Shown here in pieces: positions 1 through 11,599 of a DNA stretch of 64,000 bases. Location: NCBI GenBank assembly GCA_964017235.1, contig OZ024938.1, positions 62,921,816 through 62,985,815 on the forward strand. Reading direction: 5' to 3'. The stretch comes from Sabellastarte sp. h YS-2021. Its lineage: Eukaryota; Annelida; Polychaeta; Sabellida; Sabellidae. The position numbers and the translations under genes are program-made. The stretch's first letter is position 1. The number at the start of each line of letters is the position of its first letter. Under the pieces are notes generated by a model. That model was given only the letters and a program-made list of their open reading frames with translations, did not search any database and had not been told where the DNA came from.

Positions 1-1274
1 TGGTAGTCTACCCAGATACATCAGTTTTGTTTCTTTTAGCAGTCAATGTATTTTTGTATTCTGTACTGATTACACTGAAATAATGAAATAACTTGTTTTT
101 GAACAGTTTTAAATTTAGCATCAACTATCAAGGACAAATACTTTTTGACTAAAGAGGGAGGAAATGTAATAAATAGTAAATAAGCCTTATACTATGCTAG
201 ACTGCCAACAGTTAGAACTGTATGTAATATAATCTAGAACTATGTGTAATGCATATGTATAACTCTTTAACCTGACACCTCTCTTAAATGAGAAAAACTC
301 CAGATTCCTGGTAAAGTATTTTTGCATCCCTTGTACATAAATTTAATAATTGTTCAGTTATGTACTTGCTTTCTAGTTGAATACATGTGTTAAAATCTAA
401 ATTCTTGTGCTCCTACAACTTAGGTTATGACAAAATATTTACGAAAATGATAAAAGAAAATACCTGCTCTGGATAAAGCTATATACTCACTAACGAGGTA
501 ACCGAATTAAGGAGATCTAAAACAAAACGAACTTTATATAAAACCACAATAATGATATGAAGATAGTTGATAGCAACCCTATCCATGCAATATAACCTAG
601 ACCTATTTAATCCCACTAAGTAGCTTCAGTATCTTCATTGAATCTAGTGCCTGTTTCAGATCAAATATTAATGATTAATTATGTTTCGTTTTAAATATTG
701 TATAATTATTAATCAGATGCCTTATATTTATTGTCACGAATTCTATAAAGTGTTCTAGAGACACAGACAATGTGTTCCTAATCCATTGCTGTATTTTCTT
801 AAGACAAAGTTGGGGGAATTGTAAACTGCCTAGAAGAAACTCCAGTTGTAGTCTTTACTGGTTGAAACTCCAGTTACAAGGTAATAAATCCCAATTAGGA
901 TTTCCTCTAGTGCTAGCTACAACTAGAGTTTCCCGTAGAGCTTTTATATATACACACATCACATATATATAGGCCTTCGCATCTCATAGCACACCAGTAA
1001 ATCTCATAGCACCTATTGCTCCAGTCCAAAAATACATCTGGCTATAGGGTGTCACACAAAATACTGTCAGATGTTTATATGATAACTTTCAGATGTTTAT
1101 ACTATATAGAACCATGATAATGTGCCCTGTCAAAAAACAGGATTATCTTAAGGGTTCCAGTTTCGCTGTTTCTAAATTTTAGAATTTCCATTGGGTAATA
1201 TGGAAAATATCACAAAAAATTTGATCTAAATAAAATTACCTAACTGAATAACATTGCAAAATCAAGCCTTTATG

Positions 1275-1290
1275 TATATATATATATATA
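1275..1290. repeat. (TA)8 microsatellite
   Basis: Uninterrupted TA dinucleotide run inside AT-rich sequence. Nothing functional is implied. Confidence 0.9.
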
Positions 1291-3061
1291 AAACAAATTG
1301 ATGCATTTAAAACTTGGTTGATTAAAGAAGACCATCGATTTGTCCCACACATAGAAATTTGTCTAATTCTATTTCATTTAAGTATAAGATAGTTTAAAAA
1401 CAAGATACTAAGCAGTAACATCCACTGGAAAAAAGCACCCAATTGAATAACATTCTGAAATCAAATTATAAGTTTTAAACCACGTAAACTGCTTAATAAT
1501 TGGGCAATTTTAATGAAACAATCATTATAAAATGGAGAGCTGCATAGTCATTAAGAATGTATCTCTGCATATTTCATGAGAGTCCATTATAGAGAAACTG
1601 ATGAATGCTGTTCCATTCTACAAACATGATTGTGCAATATAATCTCAAAAAAATTTTTCAAAAAAAACAAAACAAAACAAAAGCAGTGAACAATGGATTA
1701 AACATTGATAACCATTTTATAACAGAAAAATAACTACTTTTGCTTGGACTTACTTTTGAATTGGCAATTCCATCACAAAATACACTCTAAGTAAAGGACT
1801 CGGCCTTCATCCTTTATTTGACATTTTTGCGATTGAAGTTCCAATAAGTCCAAATGAATGTAGCTTATTTCTGCACTAAAATGTTTATAATTATGTGTAA
1901 AATGGTCATGGATAGCATAAAACTATGCATAAAATGGCCTTTTTTTTACTTTGAGCCTGGCATTTTTTTTCTGGATAATTATGTTTAAGTGCAAATGTAA
2001 TTTCATGGTTGTATGTATTCATGCCTAGCAAAGAAGTCTCAATCTGCTTCCACAATCTTCCTGTTTGTCTGTCACAACATTACTCTTAGAATCATGAACA
2101 AAGCAATGTCTTGTATGGTGTAATATGGAACAATGGCTTTTCCGTCATGGGTTTCCCGTTACTTTTCCGTGGTTTAGAAACAAGCTTTTACAATTTCTAG
2201 TATGTACCATATCATTTGTTTTACGTAAGTGCTATTTCCTATCCACCACAAGGATGTTTATGTTTACATATGACATATGACTGGTATCCGAGAATACCGG
2301 GAATCGTGATGTCACCTCTGATGGATTGTGGGATTGGGAGGGAAAAATACTTCCTGTTCTAGTTTTATATACTCAAATATGGTGGAATATGAATAAATAT
2401 CCTGGGAAATATTGCAGAGTTGTTCTAAAATGTGTATCAGATAATTATTAATTGGTACACAAGGTATATTTTTGTGCTCTTTATGATGGTTGCCATGTTC
2501 TATTTTTTGGTGTATTTTCATTGTAATATGGGCGATAATAAGGGTGACAGACTTGCAGCTTCTCATATTGTTCTGTATGAATCAGCTCTCAGGAGTGCTT
2601 ACTTGTTTTCACATTGGTTTGACTGATCGCTGCTGCCGGATTACGATCTCCATTGAATAATTTCTTTAGCTTTGGATTTGTTTTTCCTTCTTTATTTTTA
2701 ATTGTACTGCAGGGATGGGGAAATTATATTGGGATACTTAAGGTGACCTTAAGCTTCAATTAAGAAAACCTAAATCACTTTTCAAAAAAGTCCTGTCAAT
2801 CCACTTTTACAAAGGTGGCGTTAATTTCGCCATGCCGTCAATTCTGCCCACTTGTGTGTATAAACGGTGAAACAAAATCCTGACAAAAATGCTTTATATG
2901 CTTAGAGATGATGTATTTTGTTGAAACACTAAGTGATCCACATGTTCACAGTCACCAGGGTACATTTTTTATTGTTAAAAATGGTCACGCCAATTTTTTG
3001 AGAGTGGTGTTAAATTTACAGGAAATGCATTATATTTTTACCAAAAATTTATTTTTTTCGC

Positions 3062-3081
3062 GGGGGGGGGGGTAACCCCCC
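3062..3081. repeat. G11-TAA-C6 homopolymer pair
   Basis: Eleven G residues are followed by TAA and six C residues. The two runs are complementary, so the site is a small hairpin candidate and also a likely sequencing or assembly weak point. Confidence 0.8.
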
Positions 3082-3540
3082 AAGTTTATTAATCGTCGGT
3101 GACAGTGTAGAATCGCGGTTGGCCACTGACGTTTTCCAATGATCGATTATTAAGCTTATATCTTACCTTTCCTGATTTATATCAATATCCACGTATTATA
3201 AAAATATTTTAGGTATTTTTACTCAATAAACTGACAGTTTTGTCTTGAATTTCAAGTTTGTTTATGTCTACCGCCATATTTTCAGTAAGTGGATGCTTTC
3301 GGTAGATTCTAAATGTCGGAACACCGTTATTCTTACCGGATTGACCTATACTTTATCCCGGAAAGTATTTTTTAAATTATAAACAATAACACAGTAAATA
3401 ATCGATTATGGGTCAATTATCGCTCGGAAAAATGGATGGATAATCGACCATGAAAATTGGAGGCGATTCCCAGCACTACTAGTTATGGTATGTCTGATGT
3501 GAACCCCCACCTTACGTAATATCTGGATCCACCCCTGTTC

Positions 3541-4059
3541 CCCGACTCTGTAAAAGCATAAAATCACCCATTTTTAAAGTATCACAGGTACACATACACA
3601 CTAAAATGATTTGACCGGCCACATTTTATTCAAACACCAAAATATTCACATGTTCCTCAACCCTCTAAAATCGCAGATTTTGATGTTCCTCCACCCTGTA
3701 AAAGCATGAAATTGCCTAATTTTAGAATATTCCAGGTACACATCCACACTAAAATGATTTGACATGACACATTTTATTAGAACACCACCTCACCCACATG
3801 TTCCTTCACCCTGTAAAGTCACACATTTTGATGTTCCTCCATCCAGTAAAGCATGAAATTGCCTATTTTGAGACTATTCCAGGTACACATCCACACTGAA
3901 ATGCTTTGACATGACACATTTTATTCAAACACCACCTAATCCACATGTTCCTCCACCCTGTAAAGTCACATATTTAGATGTTCCTCCACCCTGTAAAAAC
4001 ATGAAATCTCACAGTTTAGTATTCCAGGTTCACATCCACACTAAAACTAGACCTACGCA
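3541..4059. repeat. Tandem array, about 147-bp unit, 3.5 copies
   Basis: The phrase CAGGTACACATCCACACTAA recurs at 3585, 3733, 3880 and 4025, giving periods of 148, 147 and 145 bp. Each unit also holds ATGTTCCTCCACCCTGTAAA and a run starting ACATTTTATT. No coding frame persists across units. The period equals nucleosome-core length, as in several other unrelated-looking arrays here. Confidence 0.88.
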
Positions 4060-4625
4060 TTAGAGAACCGATGCAAATTTGTATCCACCGAAAAGACAAC
4101 TCACCAAAGCCAGTGAATCATCTTGAAGGAGGGGCCCCAAGGTCAAATCTGAAAACATCATCAGATTTCCAGCCCATGACCTCCTATAAGTTGGTTTCAT
4201 ATTGCAAACCTCTAGTACCAATAATAAGCAAGTTATCAGCACTTTTAAGTTTGGTTATTGTCGTTTGACCTTGAAGGAGGGGTACAAGGTCAAATCTGAC
4301 CACACCAAAAGAATCTCAGCCCATGATTTCCTACATGTTGGTTTACCATCCCAAACCTCTAGGACCAATAATAAGCGAGTTATAAGCACTTTTAAGTTTG
4401 GCTATCCTCGTTTAACTTTGAAGGAGGGCTCCAAGGTCAAATCTAACCACACCAAAAGATTGCCAGCCCATGATTTCCTATAGGTTGGTTTACCATCCCA
4501 TACCTCTAGGACCAATAAAAGCAGTTTTAAGTTTGGCTATCCTCGTTTGACCTTGAAGGAGGGATCCAAGGTCAAATCTGATCACACCAAAAGATTCGTG
4601 GGGCATCCTCAGCGCTGAAGTGAGT
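4060..4625 (-). repeat. Tandem array, about 146-bp unit, 4 copies
   Basis: ACCAATAATAAGC recurs at about 4218 and 4364, a 146-bp period. Read on the minus strand each unit has TATAACTCGCTTATTATTGG, then GTTTGGGATGGTAAACC, then GGTCAGATTTGACC and a CTTCAAGGTCAAA block. It is the same family as the plus-strand array at 27640-28230, and a more distant relative of the array at 55145-55790. Confidence 0.85.
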
Positions 4626-4639
4626 GCGCGCGATGGTGG

Positions 4640-6330
4640 ATGGTATGTACGTTACTGAGCGTCCCCCCACTGTGTACATGACACAGATCCTCCTCTCCTC
4701 CCCCATCCCCCACTAGGGACATGTGTCACTGAGCGTCCCTCACTGCGTATACATGACTGAGATCCTCCTTTCCTCTCCCATCCCCCACTGAGGACATGTG
4801 TCACTGAGCGTCCCCCACTGCATACATGGCTGAGATCCTGCTTTCCTCTGCCATCCCCCACTGAGGACATGTGTCACTGAGCATCCCTCACTGGTGTACA
4901 TGGCAGAGATCCTCATCTCCTCTCCCATCCCCCACTGGGGACATGTGTCACTGAACGTCCCCCTCTGCGTACATGGCTGAGATCCTCCTCTCCTCCCCCA
5001 CCCCCCACTGGGGACATGTGTCACTGAGCGTCCCCCACTGCGTACATGCCAGAGCTCCTCTTCTCCTCCACCATCCCCTACTGGGAACATATGTGAGTGA
5101 GTGTCCCCCACTGCGTACATGACACAGATCCTCCTCTCCCATCCCCCACTGGGGACATATGTCACTGAGCATCCCCCACTGCATACATGCCAGAGATCCT
5201 CCTCTCCTCCACCATCCCCCACTTGGAACTTATGTCAGTCAGTGTCCCCCACTGTGTACATGCCAGAGATCCTCTTCTCCTCTCCCATCCCCCACTGGGG
5301 ACGTGTCACTGAGCGTCACCCACTGCATACATGGCAGAGATCCTCCTCTCATCTCCCATCCCCCACTGGGGACATGTGTCACTAAGCGTCCCCCACTTCG
5401 TACATGCCAGAGCTCCTCCTCTCCTCCACCATCCCCCACTGGGGACATGTGTCGCTGAGCGTCCCCCACTGTGTACATGGCGGAGACCCACCTCTCCTCC
5501 CCCATCCCCCACTAGGGACATGTGTCACTGAGCGTCCCTCACTGCATACATGCCAGAGATCCTCCTCTCCTCCACCATCCCCCACTGGGAACATATGTCA
5601 GTGAGTGTTCCCCACTGCATACATGGCACAGATCCTCCTCTCCCATCCCCCACTGGGGACATGTGTCACTGAGCGTCCCCCACTGCATACATGGCTGAGA
5701 TCCTCCTCTCCTCCCCCATCCCCCACTGGGGACATGTGTCACTGAGTGTCCTCCACTGCGTACATGGCACAGATCCTCCTCTCCCATCCCCCACTGGGGA
5801 CATGTGTCACTGAGCGTCCCCCACTGCATACATGACACAGATCCTCCTCTCCCATCCCCCACTGGGGACATATGTCACTGAGCGTCCCCCTCTGCGTACA
5901 TGGCTGAGATCCTCCTCTCCTCCCCCATCCCCCACTGGGAACATATGTGAGTGAGTGTCCCCCACTGCATACATGACACAGATCCTCCTCTCCCATCCCC
6001 CACTGGGGACATATGTCACTGAGCGTCCCCCTCTGCGTACATGGCTGAGATCCTCCTCTCCTCCCCCATCCCCCACTGGGGACATATGTCACTGAGCATC
6101 CCACACTGCATACATGCCAGAGCTCCTCCTCTCCTCCACCATCCCCCACTGGGAACTTATGTCAGTCAGTGTCCCCCACTGTGTACATGCCAGAGATCCT
6201 CCTCTCCTCTCCCATCCCCCACTGGGGACATGTGTCACTGAGCGTCCCCCACTGCATACATGGCAGAGATCCTCCTCTTCTCTCCCATCACCCACTAAGG
6301 ATATGTAATATTAAGCATCCTTCACTGCAT
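4640..6330. repeat. Minisatellite, 73-bp unit, about 23 copies
   Basis: GACATGTGTCACTGAGCG recurs every 73-75 bp from 4718 onward, with shorter variants of about 61 bp where part of the CTCCTCTCCTCC tract is missing. Units consist of CCCCCACTGGGGACATGTGT, GAGCGTCCCCCACTGC, a GTACATGGC word and the pyrimidine tract. The long open frames of the Gly/Trp-rich and Pro/His-rich kind are a by-product: 73 is not a multiple of three and frames rotate. A second array of the same unit lies at 20888-21408 on the other strand. Confidence 0.92.
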
Positions 6331-6424
6331 ACATTACTGGAATCATCCTCCTCCCAAGGTTTTTCATTTCTGCACAGTGTACTAAAAATAGCCTTAGAGA
6401 TGCCCACAAGGAGAAAGTCCCTAT

Positions 6425-6715
6425 GAGAAGGTAAAAGGTCAATCAAGGTTGCACACCTACAAGGTTGCACATTCTAACCAAATTCCTACAAGTTGTGATT
6501 CCTGAGACGTAGCCGAGACAAGATGTTATAGGTCGAGGTTACTACAGAAAGGTTAAATCAAGGTCACACCATGACCTTCCACACCTACACCCCCAACCAA
6601 TGTCGCAACCAAGTATTAACTTCATACACCTTACAGTTTCTCACCTTACAGTGAGATATAGTTGGACAAGATTTTAAAGGTCAAGATCATTACAGCAAGG
6701 TAAAAAGTGTAAGTG
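6425..6715 (-). repeat. Family A 146-bp repeat units, minus orientation
   Basis: About two diverged copies of the unit that fills family A elements, read on the minus strand: CAAGGTCACACCATGACC and CACCTACACCCCC are complements of GGTGTGACCTTG and GGGGGTGTAGGTG. They stand head to head with plus-oriented units that begin at about 6716. Confidence 0.75.
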
Positions 6716-7400
6716 TACGTGTGCAACATCATAGTGTGACCTCGATTTAACCTTTGACCTTGCCATAGTAACCTTTAGTTTGAAAATCTTTTCCGGGCTA
6801 TATCTCATAAACTGTAAGACATAGAAAGTTGCTTCTTGGTAGGGTCCTTAATTAGGGGTGTAGGTGTGCAACATCATGGTGTGAACTTGAGTTGACCTTT
6901 GACTTTGCTGTAGTGACCTTGATCTTTAAAATATTGTGTGGGCTGTATTTCGGAATCCATAGGGTGTAGAAGGTTGATACCTAGTAGGAACATTGGTTGA
7001 GGGTATAGGTGAGCAGCATCATAGTGTGACCATGATTTGACCTTTGACCTTGCTGTAAGATTGAAAAAAAAATTGTTTGGACTATATATCTGAAACCGTG
7101 AGGTGTAGGAAGTTGATACTTGGTGTGCACATTAGTTAGGGAGTGTAGGTGTGCAATGTCATGATGTGACCCCTTGAGTTGACTTTTGACCTTTTGGTAG
7201 TGACCTTGACTGTTAAAATGTTGTCTGGGTTATATCTGGGAAACTGTACAGCATAGGAAGTTGATACTTGGTTGGGAAATTGGTTAGAGGGTGTAGGTGT
7301 GCAAGGTCATAATGTGAATTTGATTTCCATCTGACCTTGCCGTAGTGACCGTGACCCTTGAAATCTTTTCCAGGCCATATCTTAACTAGAGATTGCATCT
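6716..7400 (+). repeat. Family A 146-bp repeat units, plus orientation
   Basis: Four to five diverged units of the family A type: TATCTC..AAACTGTAAG, GAAGTTGATACTTGGT, GGGTGTAGGTGTGCAA, then GACCTTGATTTGACC and GTAGTGACCTTGA. They are more degraded than those at 7770-8760. The stretch ends near 7410 in GTATCCCCGGACG, half of a family D-type hairpin. Confidence 0.8.
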
Positions 7401-7489
7401 CGACACAGTGTATCCCCGGACGGGACATAGTTAAGGCGTGAATATGTCGGTCTTGAGCCTGTTTCCTGGAGCACCAGGTCAGGATTCTC

Positions 7490-7672
7490 CATAGTACCAG
7501 ATTACTCCCAAAAGCTAATCACTAGTTCTTTCAGTTATATCTGTCTTTAAAAATTCATAGATCCAGAAGATCCATATAGTGATCCGGATCACTTCCAAAA
7601 ATCAATCATTTCATCCTTTTACCTTTTCAGACATATTCTAAAAATTTCATCAAAATCCGTCCATAAGTTTTT
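7490..7672. repeat. Left part of 280-bp dimer array, split by family A
   Basis: Holds ATCCAGAAGATCC, the 16-bp palindrome AGTGATCCGGATCACT and the phrase ending CCATAAGTTTTTT. The same unit resumes at 9193 on the far side of the family A element, so this is the left side of an interrupted array. Confidence 0.8.
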
Positions 7673-9192
7673 TACCCCACAGCCCTTAAGGGCTGTTGGG
7701 GTATTGTTTTCACCCATGGTGTCCGGATGGGTGGGCGGGCGGGTGAGCGGGAAATAGTTTGTCCGGGCTGTATCTCAGAAACCGTAAGGTGTAGGAAGTT
7801 GATACTTGGTAGGGACATTGGTTAGGGGGTGTAGGTGTGCAACGTCATGGTCTGACCTTGATTTGACCTTTGACCTTGCCGTAGTGACCTTGACCTATAA
7901 AATATTGTCCGAGCTATATCTCGGAAACCGTAAGGTGTAGGAAGTTGATACTTGGTAGGGATATTGGTTAGGGGGTGTAGGTGTGCAACGTCATGGTCTG
8001 ACCTTGATTTGACCTTGCCGTAGTGACCTTGACCTATAATATGTTGTCCAGGCTATATCTCGGAAACTGTAAGGCTTAGGAATTTGACATTGGTTAGGAG
8101 GTGTAGGTGTGCAATGTCATGGTGTGACCTTGATTTGACGTTTGACCTTGCTGTAGTGACCTTGATCTATAAAATGTTGTCCGGGCTATATCTCAGAAAC
8201 TGTAAGGTGTAGGAAGTTGATACGTGGTACGGATATTGGTTAGGGGGTGTAGGTGTGCAACGTCATGATGTGACCTTGATTTGACCTTTGACCTTGCCGT
8301 AGTGGCCTTGACCTATAAAATTTTGTCCGGGCTATATCTCAGAAACCGTAAGGTGTAGGAAGTTGATACTTGGTAGGGATATTGCTTAGGGGGTGTAGGT
8401 GTGAAACGTCATGCTCTGACCTTGATTTGACCTTTACCTTGCCGTAGTGACCTTGACCTATAAAATATTGTCCGGGCTTTATCTCGGAAACTGTTAGGTG
8501 CAGGAAGTTGATATTTGGTAGAGACATTGGCTAGGGGGTGTAGGTGTGCAGCATCATGGTGTGACCTTGATTTGACCTTTGACCTTGCCATAGTGACCTT
8601 GACCTATAAAATCGTCAGGGCTGTATCTCTGAAACCGTAAGGTGTAGGAAGTTGATACTTGGTAGGGACATTGGTTATTGGCTATAGGTGTGTATTATCA
8701 TGGTGTGACCTTAATTTGACCTTTTACCTTGCCGTAGTGACCTTGACCTTTAAAATCTTGTTGCACCTTTGGGTCTGTCTTTTGATGCAGATTAAGCAAA
8801 AGTCATATTAGAATTTATTAAGAATTTTACTTTCATAACTTCCCATTGTAAGAGATAGAATTTCATCAAGTGAAAGTCAAGATTTTACTCCAACACCACA
8901 CATAAGCATTCATTAAATGTATTACCACTTCTGTATGCATGGTAATATTCAAACCATCTAAACCATAATTTGGAAATGCAGATGTACATAAAGAGTGTTG
9001 AATTTTAGTTTACTGATTAATGCTGTCATCTTGTCATTGAATTATCTTGTTTTAATACTTGTTTTGGACCTTTATATAACTGACAGTGTTCTGAAAGTAT
9101 CCTGAAGTTTGTACTGTACAGTACTTCTATATCTCATGGTGTTGAAAATATTTCCCAAGGCTGTGGGGTACGGGCATCTCTGATGCTATTTT
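7673..9192 (+). mobile_element. Family A element, complete copy 1 (Helentron-associated/DINE-1-like)
   Basis: The left end is TACCCCACAGCC (7673-7684), part of a palindrome around GCCCTTAAGGGC at 7675-7701, followed by TATTGTTTTCACCC and a GGGCGGGCGGG tract. The middle is a 146-bp tandem array. A unique 3' part of about 430 bp ends in the perfect inverted partner GGCTGTGGGGTA (9159-9170), a small hairpin GCATCTCTGATGC (9174-9186) and TATTTTTT. Subterminal inverted repeats, internal tandem array, 3' hairpin and T-run insertion are the pattern described for non-autonomous Helentron-associated elements; that class assignment is inference. No protein is encoded. Confidence 0.75.
7770..8760 (+). 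repeat. 146-bp tandem array inside family A copy 1, about 7 units
   Basis: TATCTC begins at 7771, 7917, 8056, 8189, 8335, 8480 and 8624, mostly 144-146 bp apart with two shortened units (139 and 133 bp). Each unit reads ATATCTCGGAAACCGTAAGG, GTAGGAAGTTGATACTTGG, GGGGGTGTAGGTGTGCAA, GACCTTGATTTGACC and TAGTGACCTTGACC. Confidence 0.92.
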
Positions 9193-10650
9193 TTAGTTAT
9201 CTTGTGCACAAACACATCTGGCAGCCTGGATCCACATGATCCAGACAGTGATCCAGATTAGTCACAAAAACTAATCACTTGTTCTTTGTCCCATTTAAGA
9301 CATTTCCTGAAAATTTCATAAAAATCCATCCATGACCTTTTGAGCTATTTGTCTTTAAAAATTACATTTCTTGGATCCAGAAGATCGAGATAGTGGTCCA
9401 GATCACTGGCAAAATTGAATCATTTCTTCCTTTTACCACTTCTTCCTTTTACCATTTGTAACATATCCTAAAAATATCAAAGTCCATCCCAAGATTATGT
9501 GGCAGCCTGGATCCAGATGATCCAGACAGTGATCCATATCACTCCAAAAATTTAATCACTTGTACCATATAGGTCATTTGCTGAAACAATCCATCCATAA
9601 CTTTTTGAGGTATCTGTCTTTAAAAATTACATTTCATGGATCCAGAAGATCCATATAGTGATCCGGATCACTTCCAAACTTCAATCATTTCATCCTTTTA
9701 CCTTTTCAGACATATCCTAAAAATTTCATCAAAATCCGTCCATAAGTTTTTGATTTATCTTGTACACAAACACATCTGGCAGCCTGGATCCAGATTATCC
9801 AGATCACTCCCAAAATCTAATCACTTGTTCCTTGTCCCATTTAGGACATTTCCTGAAAATTTCATCAAAATCCACCCATGACTTTTTGAGCTATTTGTCT
9901 TTAAAAATAATATTTCATGGATCCAGAAGATCCAGATAGTGGTCCAGATCACTCGCAAAATTGAACCATTTCTTCCTTTTACCACTTCTTCGTTTTACCA
10001 TTTGTAACATATCCTAAAAATATCATCAAAATTCATCCTAAAATTATGTTGCAGCCTGGATCCAGATGATCCAGACAGTGATCCAGATCACTCCAAAAAT
10101 GTAATCACTTGTTCCTTGTACCATTTAGGTCATTTGCTGAAAATGTCATCACAATCCATCCATAACTTTTTGAGGTATCTGTCTTTAAAAATTACATTTC
10201 ATGGATCCAGAAGATCCATATAGTGATCCGGATCACTTCCAAAATTCAACCATTTCATCCTTTTACCTTTTCAGACATATCCTGAACATTTCATCAAAAT
10301 CCACCCATAAGTTTTTGAGCTATATTGTACACAAACACATCTAGCAGCCTGGATCCGGATGATCCAGACAGTGATCCAGATCACTCCCAAAATCTAATCA
10401 TTTGTTCCTCGTCCCATTAAGGACATTTCCTGAAAATTTCATCAAAATGCACCCATAAGTTTTTGAGCTATTTGTCTTTAAAAATTAAATTTCATGGATC
10501 CAGAAGATCCAGACAGTGATCCGGATCACTCCCAAAATTTAATCATATCTTCCTTTTACCATTTTGGTCATATCCTGAAAATTTTATCAAAATCCATCTG
10601 TCAGTTTTTGAGTTATCTTGTTCACAAACAAACAAACAAATAGAGGGCCA
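9193..10650. repeat. Tandem array, about 280-bp dimer of two 140-bp types
   Basis: ATGGATCCAGAAG-type starts recur near 9364, 9636, 9916, 10200 and 10493 (272-293 bp apart). Two alternating half-units both hold GGATCC, a dyad GTGATCC(A/G)GATCAC and ATTTCATCAAAATCC. One half ends in TTATCTTG(T/A)ACACAAAC, the other in ATTTGTCTTTAAAAATTA. On the minus strand the unit reads ATAACTC, AAAAACTTATGG, GATTTTGATGAAATTTTCAGG in pieces, the clearest copy of the core shared by arrays in this window. The array ends in an (ACAA)n run at 10625. Confidence 0.88.
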
Positions 10651-11378
10651 AAAATGACCCTCGGTCAGGTACTTTGGCGGTCAGTGGATGACCTTAAATG
10701 AAGATCTGTAACCGGTAAGCCAGGATGCTGGTACTCCATCATGTACTCAACCTCCAAAGCCATTTTCAATAGTTTCCATGCAATGTAGTCAGCATTAAGT
10801 GTGAAAATATCTCCAATTTTGCCAAAAATGACCCTTGGTCAGGTACTTTTGCGGTCAGTGGATGACCTTAAATGAAGATCTGTAACCAGTAAGCCTGGAT
10901 GGGAAAAGTCCATCATGTACTCAACCTGCAAAGCCATTTTCAAAAGTTTACATGCAATATAGTCAGCATTAAGTGTGAAAATATCTCCAAAAATGACCCT
11001 CGGTCAGGTACTTTGGCGGTCAGTGGATGACCTTCACTGAAGAGCTTCAAGGTCAAATTTCTGCATGCTTACAGAGGACATATATACGTATTATATATAC
11101 CAGCCATAGGATGATCTGACTTTCTGTATAGGAGAACTGGGCCAAAAAGTGAAAAAATGGCCAAAATCTGACCTTTAACAGGCCACCAGTGACCTTGAGA
11201 TTGAAGGTCAAGGTCACAAAACAATAGCGTTCGTGGCATTGCCCATATATACCCACATACCAAATTTGAAAGTTCTAACTAAAATATTTTTTAAGTTATC
11301 GCATCCAAAAGGAAATCTCTGCGGCGGCGGCGTGACCGTACTGAATCCTAAGTATCCCCGACTTTCGTCCGGGGATAC
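10650..11378 (-). mobile_element. Family D hairpin-headed element, minus strand
   Basis: The head is at 11352-11378: GTATCCCCG and CGGGGATAC arms around a short loop. Then, reading leftward, come CGCCGCCGCCGC, AGAGATTTCC and ATAACTTAAAAAATA. A unique part follows, with GGTCACTGGTGGCC and GGCCATTTTTTCAC. The tail holds about 2.4 tandem copies of a 160-bp unit containing TACCTGACCGAGGGTCATTT. The same order recurs at 61633-62150 on the plus strand, so it is a dispersed family. The outer left limit is uncertain. Confidence 0.7.
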
Positions 11379-11597
11379 AATTAGTAGGTTGAAAAGACAG
11401 AAGCTCAGGGATGACCATTTATCAATGTCCTTGAGGTTCTTTAGCCTGCCACTAGGGATAGGATACAATGACAGAAAACTGCCAATTTAGGTGGTCATCT
11501 GAGCCACTATATATCTGCCTGCACCTGTGTTTGAACAGAAGTCCTTTGTGTCCCTAGGTGAGTGTGTTACCCACTAGGCCACAGTAGCGGATAGCCA
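11379..11597 (-). mobile_element. tRNA-derived SINE, minus strand
   Basis: On the minus strand the segment starts with a tRNA-like head: A-box-like GGCCTAGTGGGTAACAC (11564-11580) and B-box-like TGTTCAAACACAGG (11524-11537), at tRNA-like spacing. A tRNA-unrelated body follows, abutting the family D head at 11378. It is not a working tRNA: the acceptor stem and T arm do not pair. Internal Pol III promoter boxes plus an unrelated body are the definition of a tRNA SINE. Confidence 0.65.
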
Positions 11598-11599
11598 CA

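Larger units (their letters stand above)
1..3540. other. AT-rich stretch, no gene recognised
   Basis: About 3.5 kb of AT-rich sequence with stops in all frames. The longest open frames are under 90 codons and resemble no family I know. It contains a short TA microsatellite and a G-run facing a C-run, described separately. The last 100 bases before about 3480 contain repeated ATCGATTAT-like words and end in CCCAGCACTA, faintly like a hAT transposon end, but no partner end was found. Confidence 0.6.

Noticed and set aside
2700-3480. Possible hAT transposon ending CCCAGCACTA at about 3479
   Set aside because: No matching left end and no 8-bp duplication found; the AATCGATTAT words alone are not enough.
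4652-6426. Open frames on both strands, Gly/Trp/His-rich or Pro/His-rich, up to 160 codons
   Set aside because: By-products of a 73-bp repeat with few stops; both strands are open at once and the frame changes with each unit.
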